In this document: one piece after another, positions 56,610-64,000 of the stretch
Numbering within the stretch: the first letter of the stretch is position 1
How the letters are laid out: each line of letters starts with the position of its first letter
Assembly: GCA_910575475.1 (NCBI GenBank)
Contig: CAJTGD010000021.1
Span: 1-64,000 of the forward strand
Direction: 5' to 3'
Length of the DNA stretch: 64,000 nucleotides
From: Lachnospiraceae bacterium
GTDB lineage: Bacteria; Bacillota; Clostridia; Lachnospirales; Lachnospiraceae
Position numbers and translations under genes: made by a program
The notes under the pieces: model-generated
What the model was told of the DNA's origin: nothing
Database searches by the model: none
Seen by the model: only the letters and a program-made list of their open reading frames with translations

Positions 56610-56630
56610 ATGATTGGCAATTTTTTTATT
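56595..56630 (+). terminator. Rho-independent terminator
   Basis: ATTGCCAA/TTGGCAAT with T7 run, overlapping the HTH stop codon. Confidence 0.92.
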
Positions 56631-56646
56631 GTAGAAAGGAAAGATA

Positions 56647-57273
56647 ATGTATCGGCAGACAAAGAATTATCAAAATCTCCAAAAACGCATATTTGACGGC
56701 GTGGGAGAATACGGCATACCACAGATAGAACCGACACAGTATAAAAAATGCGAATGGATAGGTTTCAACTACGCCAGAAGCGAAAAGAATAGAGCCGGCA
56801 AGGGAGTGCATTTCTTCCTTGACGATTATCAATTCTCCGTAGTTTGGCAGAATCCAGACAAGTACCTTGACATGTTCCGGCAATTCACTCACGTCATGTC
56901 CCCGGACTTTTCTACATACACTGACTTTCCGAAAGCCATACAGATATACAATCATTACCGGAAGCACTGGGTGGGAGCATATCTGCAAGAGAATGGTGTG
57001 AATGTGATTCCGACAATCTCATGGAGTACGCCTGACAGCTTTGAATGGTGCTTTGACGGGGAGCCAATAGGCGGCGTGGTTGCGGTATCAAGTGTAGGTG
57101 CGGCAAATAGCAAGGTAAAGAAAGCGCTGTTTCTGGCAGGATATAATGAAATGATGGACAGATTGCAACCGGAAGTGGTATTATTTATCGGTAAGGTGCT
57201 GGAGGAATGCGAGGGGAATATCGTGCAGATTAAAGCGTTTCACAACAGATTTGACGAGCTGAAAGGGCAGTAG
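56647..57273 (+). CDS. DUF4417 phage protein
   Basis: 208 residues. GIPQIEPTQYKKCEWIGFNY, VHFFLDDYQFSVVWQNPDKY and VVAVSSVGAANSKVKKALFL match DUF4417, a family seen in phages and mobile elements without known function. Own ribosome site (AGAAAGGAAAG). Follows the cassette terminator, so it needs its own or read-through transcription. Confidence 0.75.
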   Translation: MYRQTKNYQNLQKRIFDGVGEYGIPQIEPTQYKKCEWIGFNYARSEKNRAGKGVHFFLDDYQFSVVWQNPDKYLDMFRQFTHVMSPDFSTYTDFPKAIQIYNHYRKHWVGAYLQENGVNVIPTISWSTPDSFEWCFDGEPIGGVVAVSSVGAANSKVKKALFLAGYNEMMDRLQPEVVLFIGKVLEECEGNIVQIKAFHNRFDELKGQ

Positions 57274-57291
57274 AAATACTGCTATTTTAAT

Positions 57292-57325
57292 TTGGTACAA
57301 ATTTCTTTTTCACAAATGATATAAT
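57292..57325 (+). promoter_or_regulatory. Phage promoter P9 (GGTACAA type)
   Basis: TTGGTACAAA, 18 nt, TATAAT at 57320-57325, upstream of the tape-measure gene. One of the two best matches to the class. Confidence 0.8.
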
Positions 57326-57337
57326 GAAAATAAAACC

Positions 57338-57402
57338 CCGGCTGATAATTGGATTCAGTCGCTAACCTGAAAAAAATACAGGCAGAGACACGGCATCTCT
57401 GC
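57338..57402 (+). ncRNA. Two-stem RNA motif, copy 2, plus hairpin (upstream of tape measure)
   Basis: Stem 1 GGCTGA/TCAGTC with loop containing AATTGGA, joining GCTAA, stem 2 CCTG/CAGG with A-rich loop. It starts about 13 nt after the P9 -10. An additional hairpin GCAGAGA/TCTCTGC (57382-57402) follows before the ATG. Matches copy 1 at 53263. Confidence 0.65.
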
Positions 57403-57422
57403 TATTTGGAGGTGTCTTTTTT

Positions 57423-60400
57423 ATGGCGCAATATGATGGAAGTGTCAGAATAAATACGGAGATAAATAGTAAAAAGGCATCTGCGCAGCTTATGTCTTTA
57501 GAAAATCGAATTGTAAAAGCTGCTGACAAAATGGCTGCTCTTCGCTCAAAAATGGATTCCTTGAAGAATGCAAAAATACCAACGAAGGAATATGAAGAGA
57601 TATCCGATCAGATAAAAAAAGCAGAATCTGAATTTGATAAATTACTAGAAAAACAAGAAAAGATGCAGCAGGAAGGAAAAGACAACGGTGTTGCATGGGA
57701 TAACCTTAACGAAAAAATGGGAGAGGTTAGAAATACGATTAGTTTTGCGCAGTCAGAATTGCAAGACCTTGTAGATACAGGAAAAGCATTTACACTTGGT
57801 TCTGATACGGAAAATTACAAGAAATTAAGCCAGCAGTTAAAGTACTTGGAAAATGATTACAAAGTCTTAATCCAAAGAAGGGCAGAATTTGAGGAAAAGC
57901 ACAATATAAAATCATCCAGTGATGGATATGAAAGATTGAGAGATTCATTGGAAGATGTGAAAAGTATTTTTTCAAAATCTATTTCTCCAATGCAGAAATT
58001 TAAAGATGCATTCACGTTTCATGATGTAGATCAGAGCGAATATGAAAGGCTGGAAAATTCGCTGAATGATTTAAAAGATACTGCAAGGCGTGCTTCGGAT
58101 TCTGTCAAAAAATCATTCTCAGAGTTAAAGGAAAATCCAATATCGGCAAGTGCGGGGGCGGCCCTGGATATTGGAAACAAAATGAATGCTGCTGCCATTT
58201 CAGCCATGGGGAATATGGTTGACATGCTGGGAAATGGAATTTCCAAATCAATCGCTCTATTTTGGCGCATGAGAGATTCTATTGGAAAAGCCGTAGACTC
58301 TGCGGTTTTGACCGTAAGAGAAAAAATGGCCGGTCTTGCGGCAAGCATGATTAATACATTTCTTCATCCGATTCAGACAATAAAGAATGCGACAAAAACG
58401 TCTGTAAGTGGTATATCAAATATTTTGAAAAGCAGTCTTTCATCCGCTATGGACGGACTAAAAGAAAAGGCTGCCGGCGTTGCTGCAAGTATCATAAACG
58501 GAATCGTGCATCCGATTCAGACATTAAAAAACATAGCTCCTGCGGCTATAAATACTGTGAATGGGCTCCTACATAAAATGCAATCCACCATAAAAGGCAT
58601 AACAGGTATGCTTTCAAAAACGGTTTCCGGATTAAAAAAAATAGGAAGCTCTATAGTTGGTGTATTTAAGAAAGCAACTTCTGTTGTAGGCGCACTTTCT
58701 GGAAAAATAAAAGCACTGGCACAGAAACACATGCCACGCTTGAGAAAAGAAACGAATAAAACAAATTCGTCATTTTCCACTTTTGGACGAAGGATCAAGG
58801 AGCTCTTACTGTCTGCTTTGATTTTTAACCGGATTAGTGCCGCACTAAATTCTCTGGTTTCTGGTGCGAAGGAAGGGCTCAACAACCTTGTCATGTACTC
58901 TGACAGGGTGAACGACAGCATGTCGATGCTGATGTCCTCCATGACCAGACTGAAAAACAGCCTTGCAACTGCCTTCGCCCCGATCCTGAATGTGGTAGCG
59001 CCGATATTGTCCCGGTTTATCGACCTAATCTCGGAAGCAGCGACCAAGGTAGGAATGTTCTTTGCGGCACTGACTGGTCAAACAACTTTTGAAAAAGCAA
59101 TAAAGGTTCAGCAGGACTACAGGGAGAGCTTGGAAGGGACGGCGGAGGCTGAAAAAGAAGCCGCAAAAGAACAGGATAAATACCTGTCTGGACTGGACGA
59201 AATCCGTAGGTGGGAAAGCAACAAGGACGAGGACGAAGAAGATGAACTGAAGCCGGAGGATATGTTCACAACTGTTCCGGTCGAAAATTCCATGGTTGAG
59301 CTGGCCGACAAGGTTAAGGACGTGTTTAAGAAGCTGTTCGCCCCGCTGAAAGAAGCATGGAACCGGGAAGGAAAATTCGTCATGGATTCCTGGAAATACG
59401 CCTTGAAAGAAGTCTGGAAGCTGGCGAAGGATATCGGTCGGGACTTCCTAAAAGTGTGGAATCAGGAAGCCACAATTGTCATGCTTGCGGATATGCTGCA
59501 CATCCTGGGGGATATCGGTTTGATTGTCGGGAACCTGGCTGGAAAGTTCCGAGAAGCATGGAACTATAACAATACTGGACTGCACATTCTGGAAAATATA
59601 CGGGACATATTTGCCGTGATTATCCATAATATCCGGGAAGCTGCAGACTATACCGTGGAATGGACGAAAACGCTTGATTTCAGGCCGTTGCTGACATCAA
59701 TCGAAAATGTGACCGGATCATTGATTCGGTTTGCTGATTTTGTCAGTGGCACACTGGCAGACTTTTATACGCAATTTATTCTTCCTCTGGCAAGCTGGAG
59801 CTTATCAGAGCAGGGACTCCCCCGGCTGTTCAATATATTGGCCAGCTTTATGGATTCTGTGGACTGGGAAGGGCTACGATCGGCGCTGAAAAGTTTGTAT
59901 CAAGCATTGGAACCTTACGCAGAAGAAATTGGAAACGGCTTGATTGACTTTATAGAAAAGATAAAAGATGAGGGCGTGGAGTTTTTCAATTTCCTTCCGG
60001 GAGCCATACAGAGGGCAGCGGATGCGCTTAGAGCAGGCGATCTTCCGGCAGCGTTTATGGAGTTCGGCAGCATATCTGGCGAAGCTGTAAAAATGGCTTT
60101 TAATAACATTCGACATGCAATTGAAAGCATCAACTGGGGAGAGATTGGAACGCTGATTGCATCATTTATAAATGGAATAGACTGGATGGGCGTGGGGCAA
60201 TCGTTTTTTGGCGCATTGGTATCTGCAATCAATGGCGCTATTGATATGATTTACAATTTTATTACCACAACCGACTGGCGTGCAATTGGAGCGGCGTTCG
60301 GAACAAACCTGTCTAATGCATGGGCTTCTATTGACTGGGGACAGGCCGGGGCAACGGTGGGAGAAGCGTTCAAAGCGTTTTTCAATTTTATAGCTAAAAC

Positions 60401-61631
60401 GATAGAAAATATTGATTGGTTTATGGTCGGTGAAAGCGTAAAGAATTTCCTTGTTGGAATTGATTGGGCTGGTGTTGCTGATGCGTTTTTTGAAGCTGTA
60501 GGTGCTGCAATTGGTGGGCTTGCAGAATTTCTCGGTGGGTTAATTGCGAGCGGTGTAGAAGCTGCGAAGGATTATTTCCAAGAAAAGATTGAAGAGTGTG
60601 GAGGAAATGTTGTCCTTGGTATATTAAAAGGAATCATAGATGGAATAGCCGGGATTGCAAAATGGATATATGACCATGTTTTCAAACCATTCATTGACGG
60701 ATTTAAAACAGCATTTGGAATCCACAGCCCATCAACCGTCATGCAGGAGCAAGGCGGATTTATTGTTGATGGAATCCGAAAAGGAATATCCGACAAGTGG
60801 ACTGGGTTTGTTCAATTTTGGACAGAAAAGAAAAACCAAATGATTGAAAAATTCAATGACATAAAAGAAAAATTTCTCACAAAAGGCCGGAACGTTGTTG
60901 ATGGAATTAAGAGCGGTATTTCTGAAAAATGGGGGGATTTCACCACGTTTTGGGGAGATAAAAAGGAAAATCTGGTAAGCAAATTTAACGACATCAAAGA
61001 AAAAATCGCTCCGAAGGGGAGAGCAGTTATCGAAGGTATTCGCAACGGAATCAACGGAGAATGGGGAAGTTTTGACGGTTTTCTAAGTCAAAAAAAAGGA
61101 GATATTCCAGGAAAGTTTTCTGGAATTGAAAATGATATGTCGGGCATAGGAAAGAAGATTGTAAACGGGATTGTTAGCGGAATACAGTCTATATGGAGTT
61201 CGTTGACAAACATTGCCGGAAAGATTGCAGACTTGTTTAATATAAACATCAAGGAACCAAAAGTAAGTTCCGGAGGCCGCACAAGTTCATCTTCCCGGCG
61301 GTCTTTCCGCTCCGTGACAGAAGTTCCATACAATCGTGTTATGTCTACTCTTGCAAGGGCTCCCATACCCTACCTTGCCACAGGTGCTGTAATACCACCA
61401 AACCGTGAATTTATGGCTGTATTGGGAGACCAGAAGCACGGAAACAACATCGAAGCCCCGGAATCCCTCCTAAGAAAGATTGTACGGGAGGAAGCAAGAG
61501 GAAATCAGTCAGGCAGCGGCAATTATCACTTTACTGCAAACATCAACAGGCGTGTGCTCTTTGATGAGATTATCGAAGAAGGGAAGCTACGGCAGACAGT
61601 AACCGGCCAGAACCCGTTTGAAATGGCGTAG
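57423..61631 (+). CDS. Tail tape measure protein
   Basis: 1402 residues. N-terminal coiled coil (1-240), a hydrophobic middle (300-500, HPIQTIKNATKTSVSGISNI), a helical core around FSTFGRRIKELLLSALIFNR, and tandem Trp-rich repeats (INWGEIGTLIASFINGIDWM, 880-1000). HSPSTVMQEQGGFIVDGI (~1100) and three ~45-residue repeats (KFNDIKEKFLTKGRNVVDGI) follow. It sets tail length, implying a tail roughly 0.2 micrometre long by the usual ~0.15 nm per residue. Confidence 0.95.
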   Translation: MAQYDGSVRINTEINSKKASAQLMSLENRIVKAADKMAALRSKMDSLKNAKIPTKEYEEISDQIKKAESEFDKLLEKQEKMQQEGKDNGVAWDNLNEKMGEVRNTISFAQSELQDLVDTGKAFTLGSDTENYKKLSQQLKYLENDYKVLIQRRAEFEEKHNIKSSSDGYERLRDSLEDVKSIFSKSISPMQKFKDAFTFHDVDQSEYERLENSLNDLKDTARRASDSVKKSFSELKENPISASAGAALDIGNKMNAAAISAMGNMVDMLGNGISKSIALFWRMRDSIGKAVDSAVLTVREKMAGLAASMINTFLHPIQTIKNATKTSVSGISNILKSSLSSAMDGLKEKAAGVAASIINGIVHPIQTLKNIAPAAINTVNGLLHKMQSTIKGITGMLSKTVSGLKKIGSSIVGVFKKATSVVGALSGKIKALAQKHMPRLRKETNKTNSSFSTFGRRIKELLLSALIFNRISAALNSLVSGAKEGLNNLVMYSDRVNDSMSMLMSSMTRLKNSLATAFAPILNVVAPILSRFIDLISEAATKVGMFFAALTGQTTFEKAIKVQQDYRESLEGTAEAEKEAAKEQDKYLSGLDEIRRWESNKDEDEEDELKPEDMFTTVPVENSMVELADKVKDVFKKLFAPLKEAWNREGKFVMDSWKYALKEVWKLAKDIGRDFLKVWNQEATIVMLADMLHILGDIGLIVGNLAGKFREAWNYNNTGLHILENIRDIFAVIIHNIREAADYTVEWTKTLDFRPLLTSIENVTGSLIRFADFVSGTLADFYTQFILPLASWSLSEQGLPRLFNILASFMDSVDWEGLRSALKSLYQALEPYAEEIGNGLIDFIEKIKDEGVEFFNFLPGAIQRAADALRAGDLPAAFMEFGSISGEAVKMAFNNIRHAIESINWGEIGTLIASFINGIDWMGVGQSFFGALVSAINGAIDMIYNFITTTDWRAIGAAFGTNLSNAWASIDWGQAGATVGEAFKAFFNFIAKTIENIDWFMVGESVKNFLVGIDWAGVADAFFEAVGAAIGGLAEFLGGLIASGVEAAKDYFQEKIEECGGNVVLGILKGIIDGIAGIAKWIYDHVFKPFIDGFKTAFGIHSPSTVMQEQGGFIVDGIRKGISDKWTGFVQFWTEKKNQMIEKFNDIKEKFLTKGRNVVDGIKSGISEKWGDFTTFWGDKKENLVSKFNDIKEKIAPKGRAVIEGIRNGINGEWGSFDGFLSQKKGDIPGKFSGIENDMSGIGKKIVNGIVSGIQSIWSSLTNIAGKIADLFNINIKEPKVSSGGRTSSSSRRSFRSVTEVPYNRVMSTLARAPIPYLATGAVIPPNREFMAVLGDQKHGNNIEAPESLLRKIVREEARGNQSGSGNYHFTANINRRVLFDEIIEEGKLRQTVTGQNPFEMA

Positions 61632-61642
61632 GGGTGTGACAT

Positions 61643-62014
61643 ATGAACAGATACATGATAAATGAAGTAGTGATAAAGCAACCCGATGAAGGGCTTGGAT
61701 ATAACTTTGAGACAACATACACGGAGGACTCTACCAGGGTACAGACCGGGGAGGGTTTCTTTACTCCCCTGTTTACCGTGGAGAGTTTTGCTTACAAGGC
61801 TACATATTTAACCCTTAGGGAAATGTCTACCATATTGCAGATGGTTGCAAAAGGGCAGTTTTTCAACTTCTATTACATGTCACCGTATTATGGGCGCTGG
61901 CGGACTGATACTTTTTACGTTGGTAAGGGCTCTCTTAATATTGGCTGGTTTGACGATGTGACCGGTCACTATGATGAACTAAGCATGAACATTATCGGGA
62001 GGAATCCGATTTGA
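61643..62014 (+). CDS. Distal-tail-associated protein (DUF6711-like)
   Basis: 123 residues: MINEVVIKQPDEGLGYNFET, TTYTEDSTRVQTGEGFFTPL, FNFYYMSPYYGRWRTDTFYV. Small tail protein positioned where distal tail genes lie, between tape measure and tail endopeptidase. Stop overlaps the next start (TTGA). Confidence 0.8.
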   Translation: MNRYMINEVVIKQPDEGLGYNFETTYTEDSTRVQTGEGFFTPLFTVESFAYKATYLTLREMSTILQMVAKGQFFNFYYMSPYYGRWRTDTFYVGKGSLNIGWFDDVTGHYDELSMNIIGRNPI

Positions 62015-64000
62015 AAACTGTAAGCAACGAATACATAAAGACGATGAAAAACCGCCGGGACTTTTATGCAGTGGCGGAAATTACATTCCAGGACGGCACA
62101 AAAAAGACATTGGAAAAGAAGGACTTCACTATATCTGGAAATTCCGTAGTTCAGAGCGCCGGAAGCACGACCTTTCCGCTCGGTATGGTAGTTCCCCGGA
62201 TAGTGAATATTTGCCTGATGAATGACGATGACAGGTGGTCGGAGTATGACTTTTATGGGACAAAAATCTTCCTTAGAACAAAATACGATCTGGACAGCGG
62301 CCTGACAGAACCAATTAATGTTGGAAATTTTACCGTTATCACGCCGGAGTCCTATGGAACCACGATACAGATTACCGCAACGGATGATTCGTACAAATTG
62401 GATAAGGATTATACCACCAATATAAGATATCCGACCACACTGTTGACCGCAGTGCAGGACTCTTGCCGGACATGCGGAGTAACCCTGTTTTCAACAGTTT
62501 TTACAAATAACGGATATGAAATCCAGCAGAAGCCGGAAAATCTGACTCACCGGCAGTTTATCGGCATGTGCGCCATGATTGCCGGAGGGAACGCATTTTT
62601 TGACGAATACAACAGGCTGGTTATCCAGACATATGATTTTTCTGAGTTTGAGCGAACAGGACTTGACGGGGGATATTTCGACAAGCTGAACGCAACCCGG
62701 TATCAATCAGGAGACAATGCGGACGGCGGCAGTTTCAACCCGTGGAATACAGGAGATGTATTTGACGGAGGAAATTTCAGGGATATGAAAAATATCCATT
62801 TCCTCCAGACCTTTAAAAGCGGCCTTAAGATCGGAACGGATGACGTGGTAATCACGGGCGTGAAGCTGACCAAAGACAAGGAAGAGTGGCTTTACGGCTC
62901 TGAGGGATATGTGCTGTCTATGGAAAACCAGCTTGCGGCCGGAAAAGAGGAGGAAACTGTCGCACTCATAGGCGAATTGATTGTAGGTCTGCAATTCCGA
63001 CCATTTACCGGGGATAGCGTGGCTTATCCCCTGGCTGATTTCATGGATTTAGCAATTCTGATTGATCGGAACGGGAATGTATATAAGACGGTTATAACCG
63101 ATATAGATTTTCAGTATTTTGGCTTTACAACGCTGAAATGTTCTGCGGACAGCCCGATCAGAAACAGCAGTAAGTACTACGGTAACGAAGTGAAAGCTAT
63201 CGTATTAGCCCGGCAGGAAGCTGAAAAGGAGATATCTGATTACGATAAGACAGTGCAGGATATGACTGCAATGATAAGCCAGGGGTTCGGGCTGTTCTTT
63301 ACAAAAGAATTGCAGGAAGATGGATCTTACAAATCATATATGCATGACAAGCCTACGCTGGCAGAGTCTTCATATATCGTGACCAACACAAGCAATGGCA
63401 TTTTAGTCTCTTCAAACGGCGGCACATCATGGGCAGTGGATAAGAACGGGAATGCGCTATTCAATGTAATTACGACTCATGGACTAAATGCGGATTGGAT
63501 TATTACTGGAATAATACGCTCTAAGGATGGTTCGGTGTATTTTGATTTGGACAACAACGAGCTCGTATGCAACAAAATGATCAATACAAATGCGCCAAAC
63601 AATCAGTCTCGTACCGTTGCAGACATTACATACATCCCACCTTCTGGGGTTAGCCTTGGAAGTACGGCGCAACTTCGAATATATCCAGAGGGATATCCTG
63701 ATGTTGCTACAACCATTAGTTCAAACCAATACAGGAAAGGAACTATATACAACCCTAAAAATCTTGAATTTATTGCGGGAAGCGCTTCTTTTTCTATGGG
63801 GAATGATGATGGGAGTGTTCTTAGCGACATTCTTACAGTAGAAGGTGAAATAAATGCTGAAAATGGACTGGCTGTTAATCATATAAGGGCATTGGATGCA
63901 GTCGTTGATATTGGTTCAGATTTAAATATGCTTGGAACGAGATCGATTGTGAATTTTCGAGCGAAAACGAGTTTTCGAATTCCGAGCAATGTTACTTGCG
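62011..64000 (+). CDS. Tail endopeptidase/baseplate protein, partial
   Basis: TTG start at 62011, GGGAGG nine bases upstream, open to the window end (663 residues so far). SNEYIKTMKNRRDFYAVAEI, PRIVNICLMNDDDRWSEYDF and a central hub-like region (LTHRQFIGMCAMIAGGNAFF) fit the prophage tail protein/endopeptidase family. From ~480 onward the sequence turns beta-rich and fibre-like. It probably includes receptor-binding parts beyond the window. Confidence 0.85.
   Translation, partial: MKTVSNEYIKTMKNRRDFYAVAEITFQDGTKKTLEKKDFTISGNSVVQSAGSTTFPLGMVVPRIVNICLMNDDDRWSEYDFYGTKIFLRTKYDLDSGLTEPINVGNFTVITPESYGTTIQITATDDSYKLDKDYTTNIRYPTTLLTAVQDSCRTCGVTLFSTVFTNNGYEIQQKPENLTHRQFIGMCAMIAGGNAFFDEYNRLVIQTYDFSEFERTGLDGGYFDKLNATRYQSGDNADGGSFNPWNTGDVFDGGNFRDMKNIHFLQTFKSGLKIGTDDVVITGVKLTKDKEEWLYGSEGYVLSMENQLAAGKEEETVALIGELIVGLQFRPFTGDSVAYPLADFMDLAILIDRNGNVYKTVITDIDFQYFGFTTLKCSADSPIRNSSKYYGNEVKAIVLARQEAEKEISDYDKTVQDMTAMISQGFGLFFTKELQEDGSYKSYMHDKPTLAESSYIVTNTSNGILVSSNGGTSWAVDKNGNALFNVITTHGLNADWIITGIIRSKDGSVYFDLDNNELVCNKMINTNAPNNQSRTVADITYIPPSGVSLGSTAQLRIYPEGYPDVATTISSNQYRKGTIYNPKNLEFIAGSASFSMGNDDGSVLSDILTVEGEINAENGLAVNHIRALDAVVDIGSDLNMLGTRSIVNFRAKTSFRIPSNVTC

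Larger units (their letters stand above)
16301..64000 (+). mobile_element. Prophage, siphovirus-like, right end outside window
   Basis: A continuous phage genome: serine integrase, repressor/Cro switch, ERF-SSB-nuclease-primase replication genes, terminase, portal, capsid, tail chaperones and a 1402-residue tape measure, which implies a long non-contractile-type tail (no sheath gene seen). At least 47.7 kb. Lysis genes, tail fibres and attR are not in the window. Apart from the marked fragments, core genes look intact. Confidence 0.97.

Noticed and set aside
1..64000. CRISPR array or cas genes
   Set aside because: No regularly spaced direct repeats and no Cas-like protein seen.
55459..64000. 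Contractile-tail (myovirus) assignment
   Set aside because: No tail sheath gene among the tail genes in view; tube, chaperones, long tape measure and endopeptidase point to a non-contractile tail.

Overview
The window looks like a chromosome segment of a gut Lachnospiraceae-type Clostridium carrying a large prophage. Evidence is the style of the host genes (BceRS-like two-component system with ABC transporter, CsoR, clostridial ICE debris), the class II tRNAs, and a prophage with Clostridia-type modules. The species is not identifiable from sequence alone. No rRNA and no CRISPR array were seen.

Layout. (1) 152-488: tRNA-Glu, Tyr and Ser. (2) 500-9000: a mobile-element graveyard downstream of those tRNAs. 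It holds two dead insertion sequences with intact inverted repeats, a decapitated ICE gene, recombinase or relaxase debris, RelB/DinJ and DUF2992 fragments, and working-looking cargo (MerR-TipAS regulator, metallo-hydrolase, two methyltransferases). (3) 9057-16312: ordinary chromosome with a GNAT/kinase-like pair, a FliD-like Ser-rich protein, six tRNAs on the minus strand, a His-rich CsoR, and a BceR/BceS/BceA-like locus. (4) 16301 to the end (at least 47.7 kb): a prophage inserted in the bceA-like ATPase gene exactly at its DEPTG (Walker B) codons. The right end, the lysis genes and attR lie beyond the window.

Prophage order. The leftward lysogeny module has a large serine integrase, a zinc-ribbon protein, a SAP-domain protein, an ImmA-like protease and a CI-like repressor. 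Rightward genes follow: Cro-like, a run of tiny membrane proteins, DUF1351, ERF annealase, SSB, ERCC4 nuclease, CHC2 primase, DUF927 helicase-like protein, a candidate origin, small genes, terminase, portal and minor capsid proteins. A roughly 9 kb block of accessory cassettes comes next (small sigma-like factor, RHH, antirepressor, PP-loop protein, zinc ribbons, tRNAs, structured RNA), then scaffold, major capsid, connectors, tail tube, chaperones, tape measure and distal tail.

Most notable is a likely phage transcription circuit. Nine intergenic sites carry GGTACAA(A/C), usually followed by exactly 18 nt and a -10-like hexamer. They front individual accessory cassettes and the tape-measure gene, and the phage encodes a 68-residue sigma-region-4-like protein that could read them. 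Several leaders fold into structures from about the predicted +1. A separate two-stem RNA motif with compensatory changes precedes both the tail-tube and the tape-measure genes. A self-contained three-gene cassette with a perfect palindromic operator sits inside the tail module. Gene functions are inferred from motifs recognised by eye; no database search was run.
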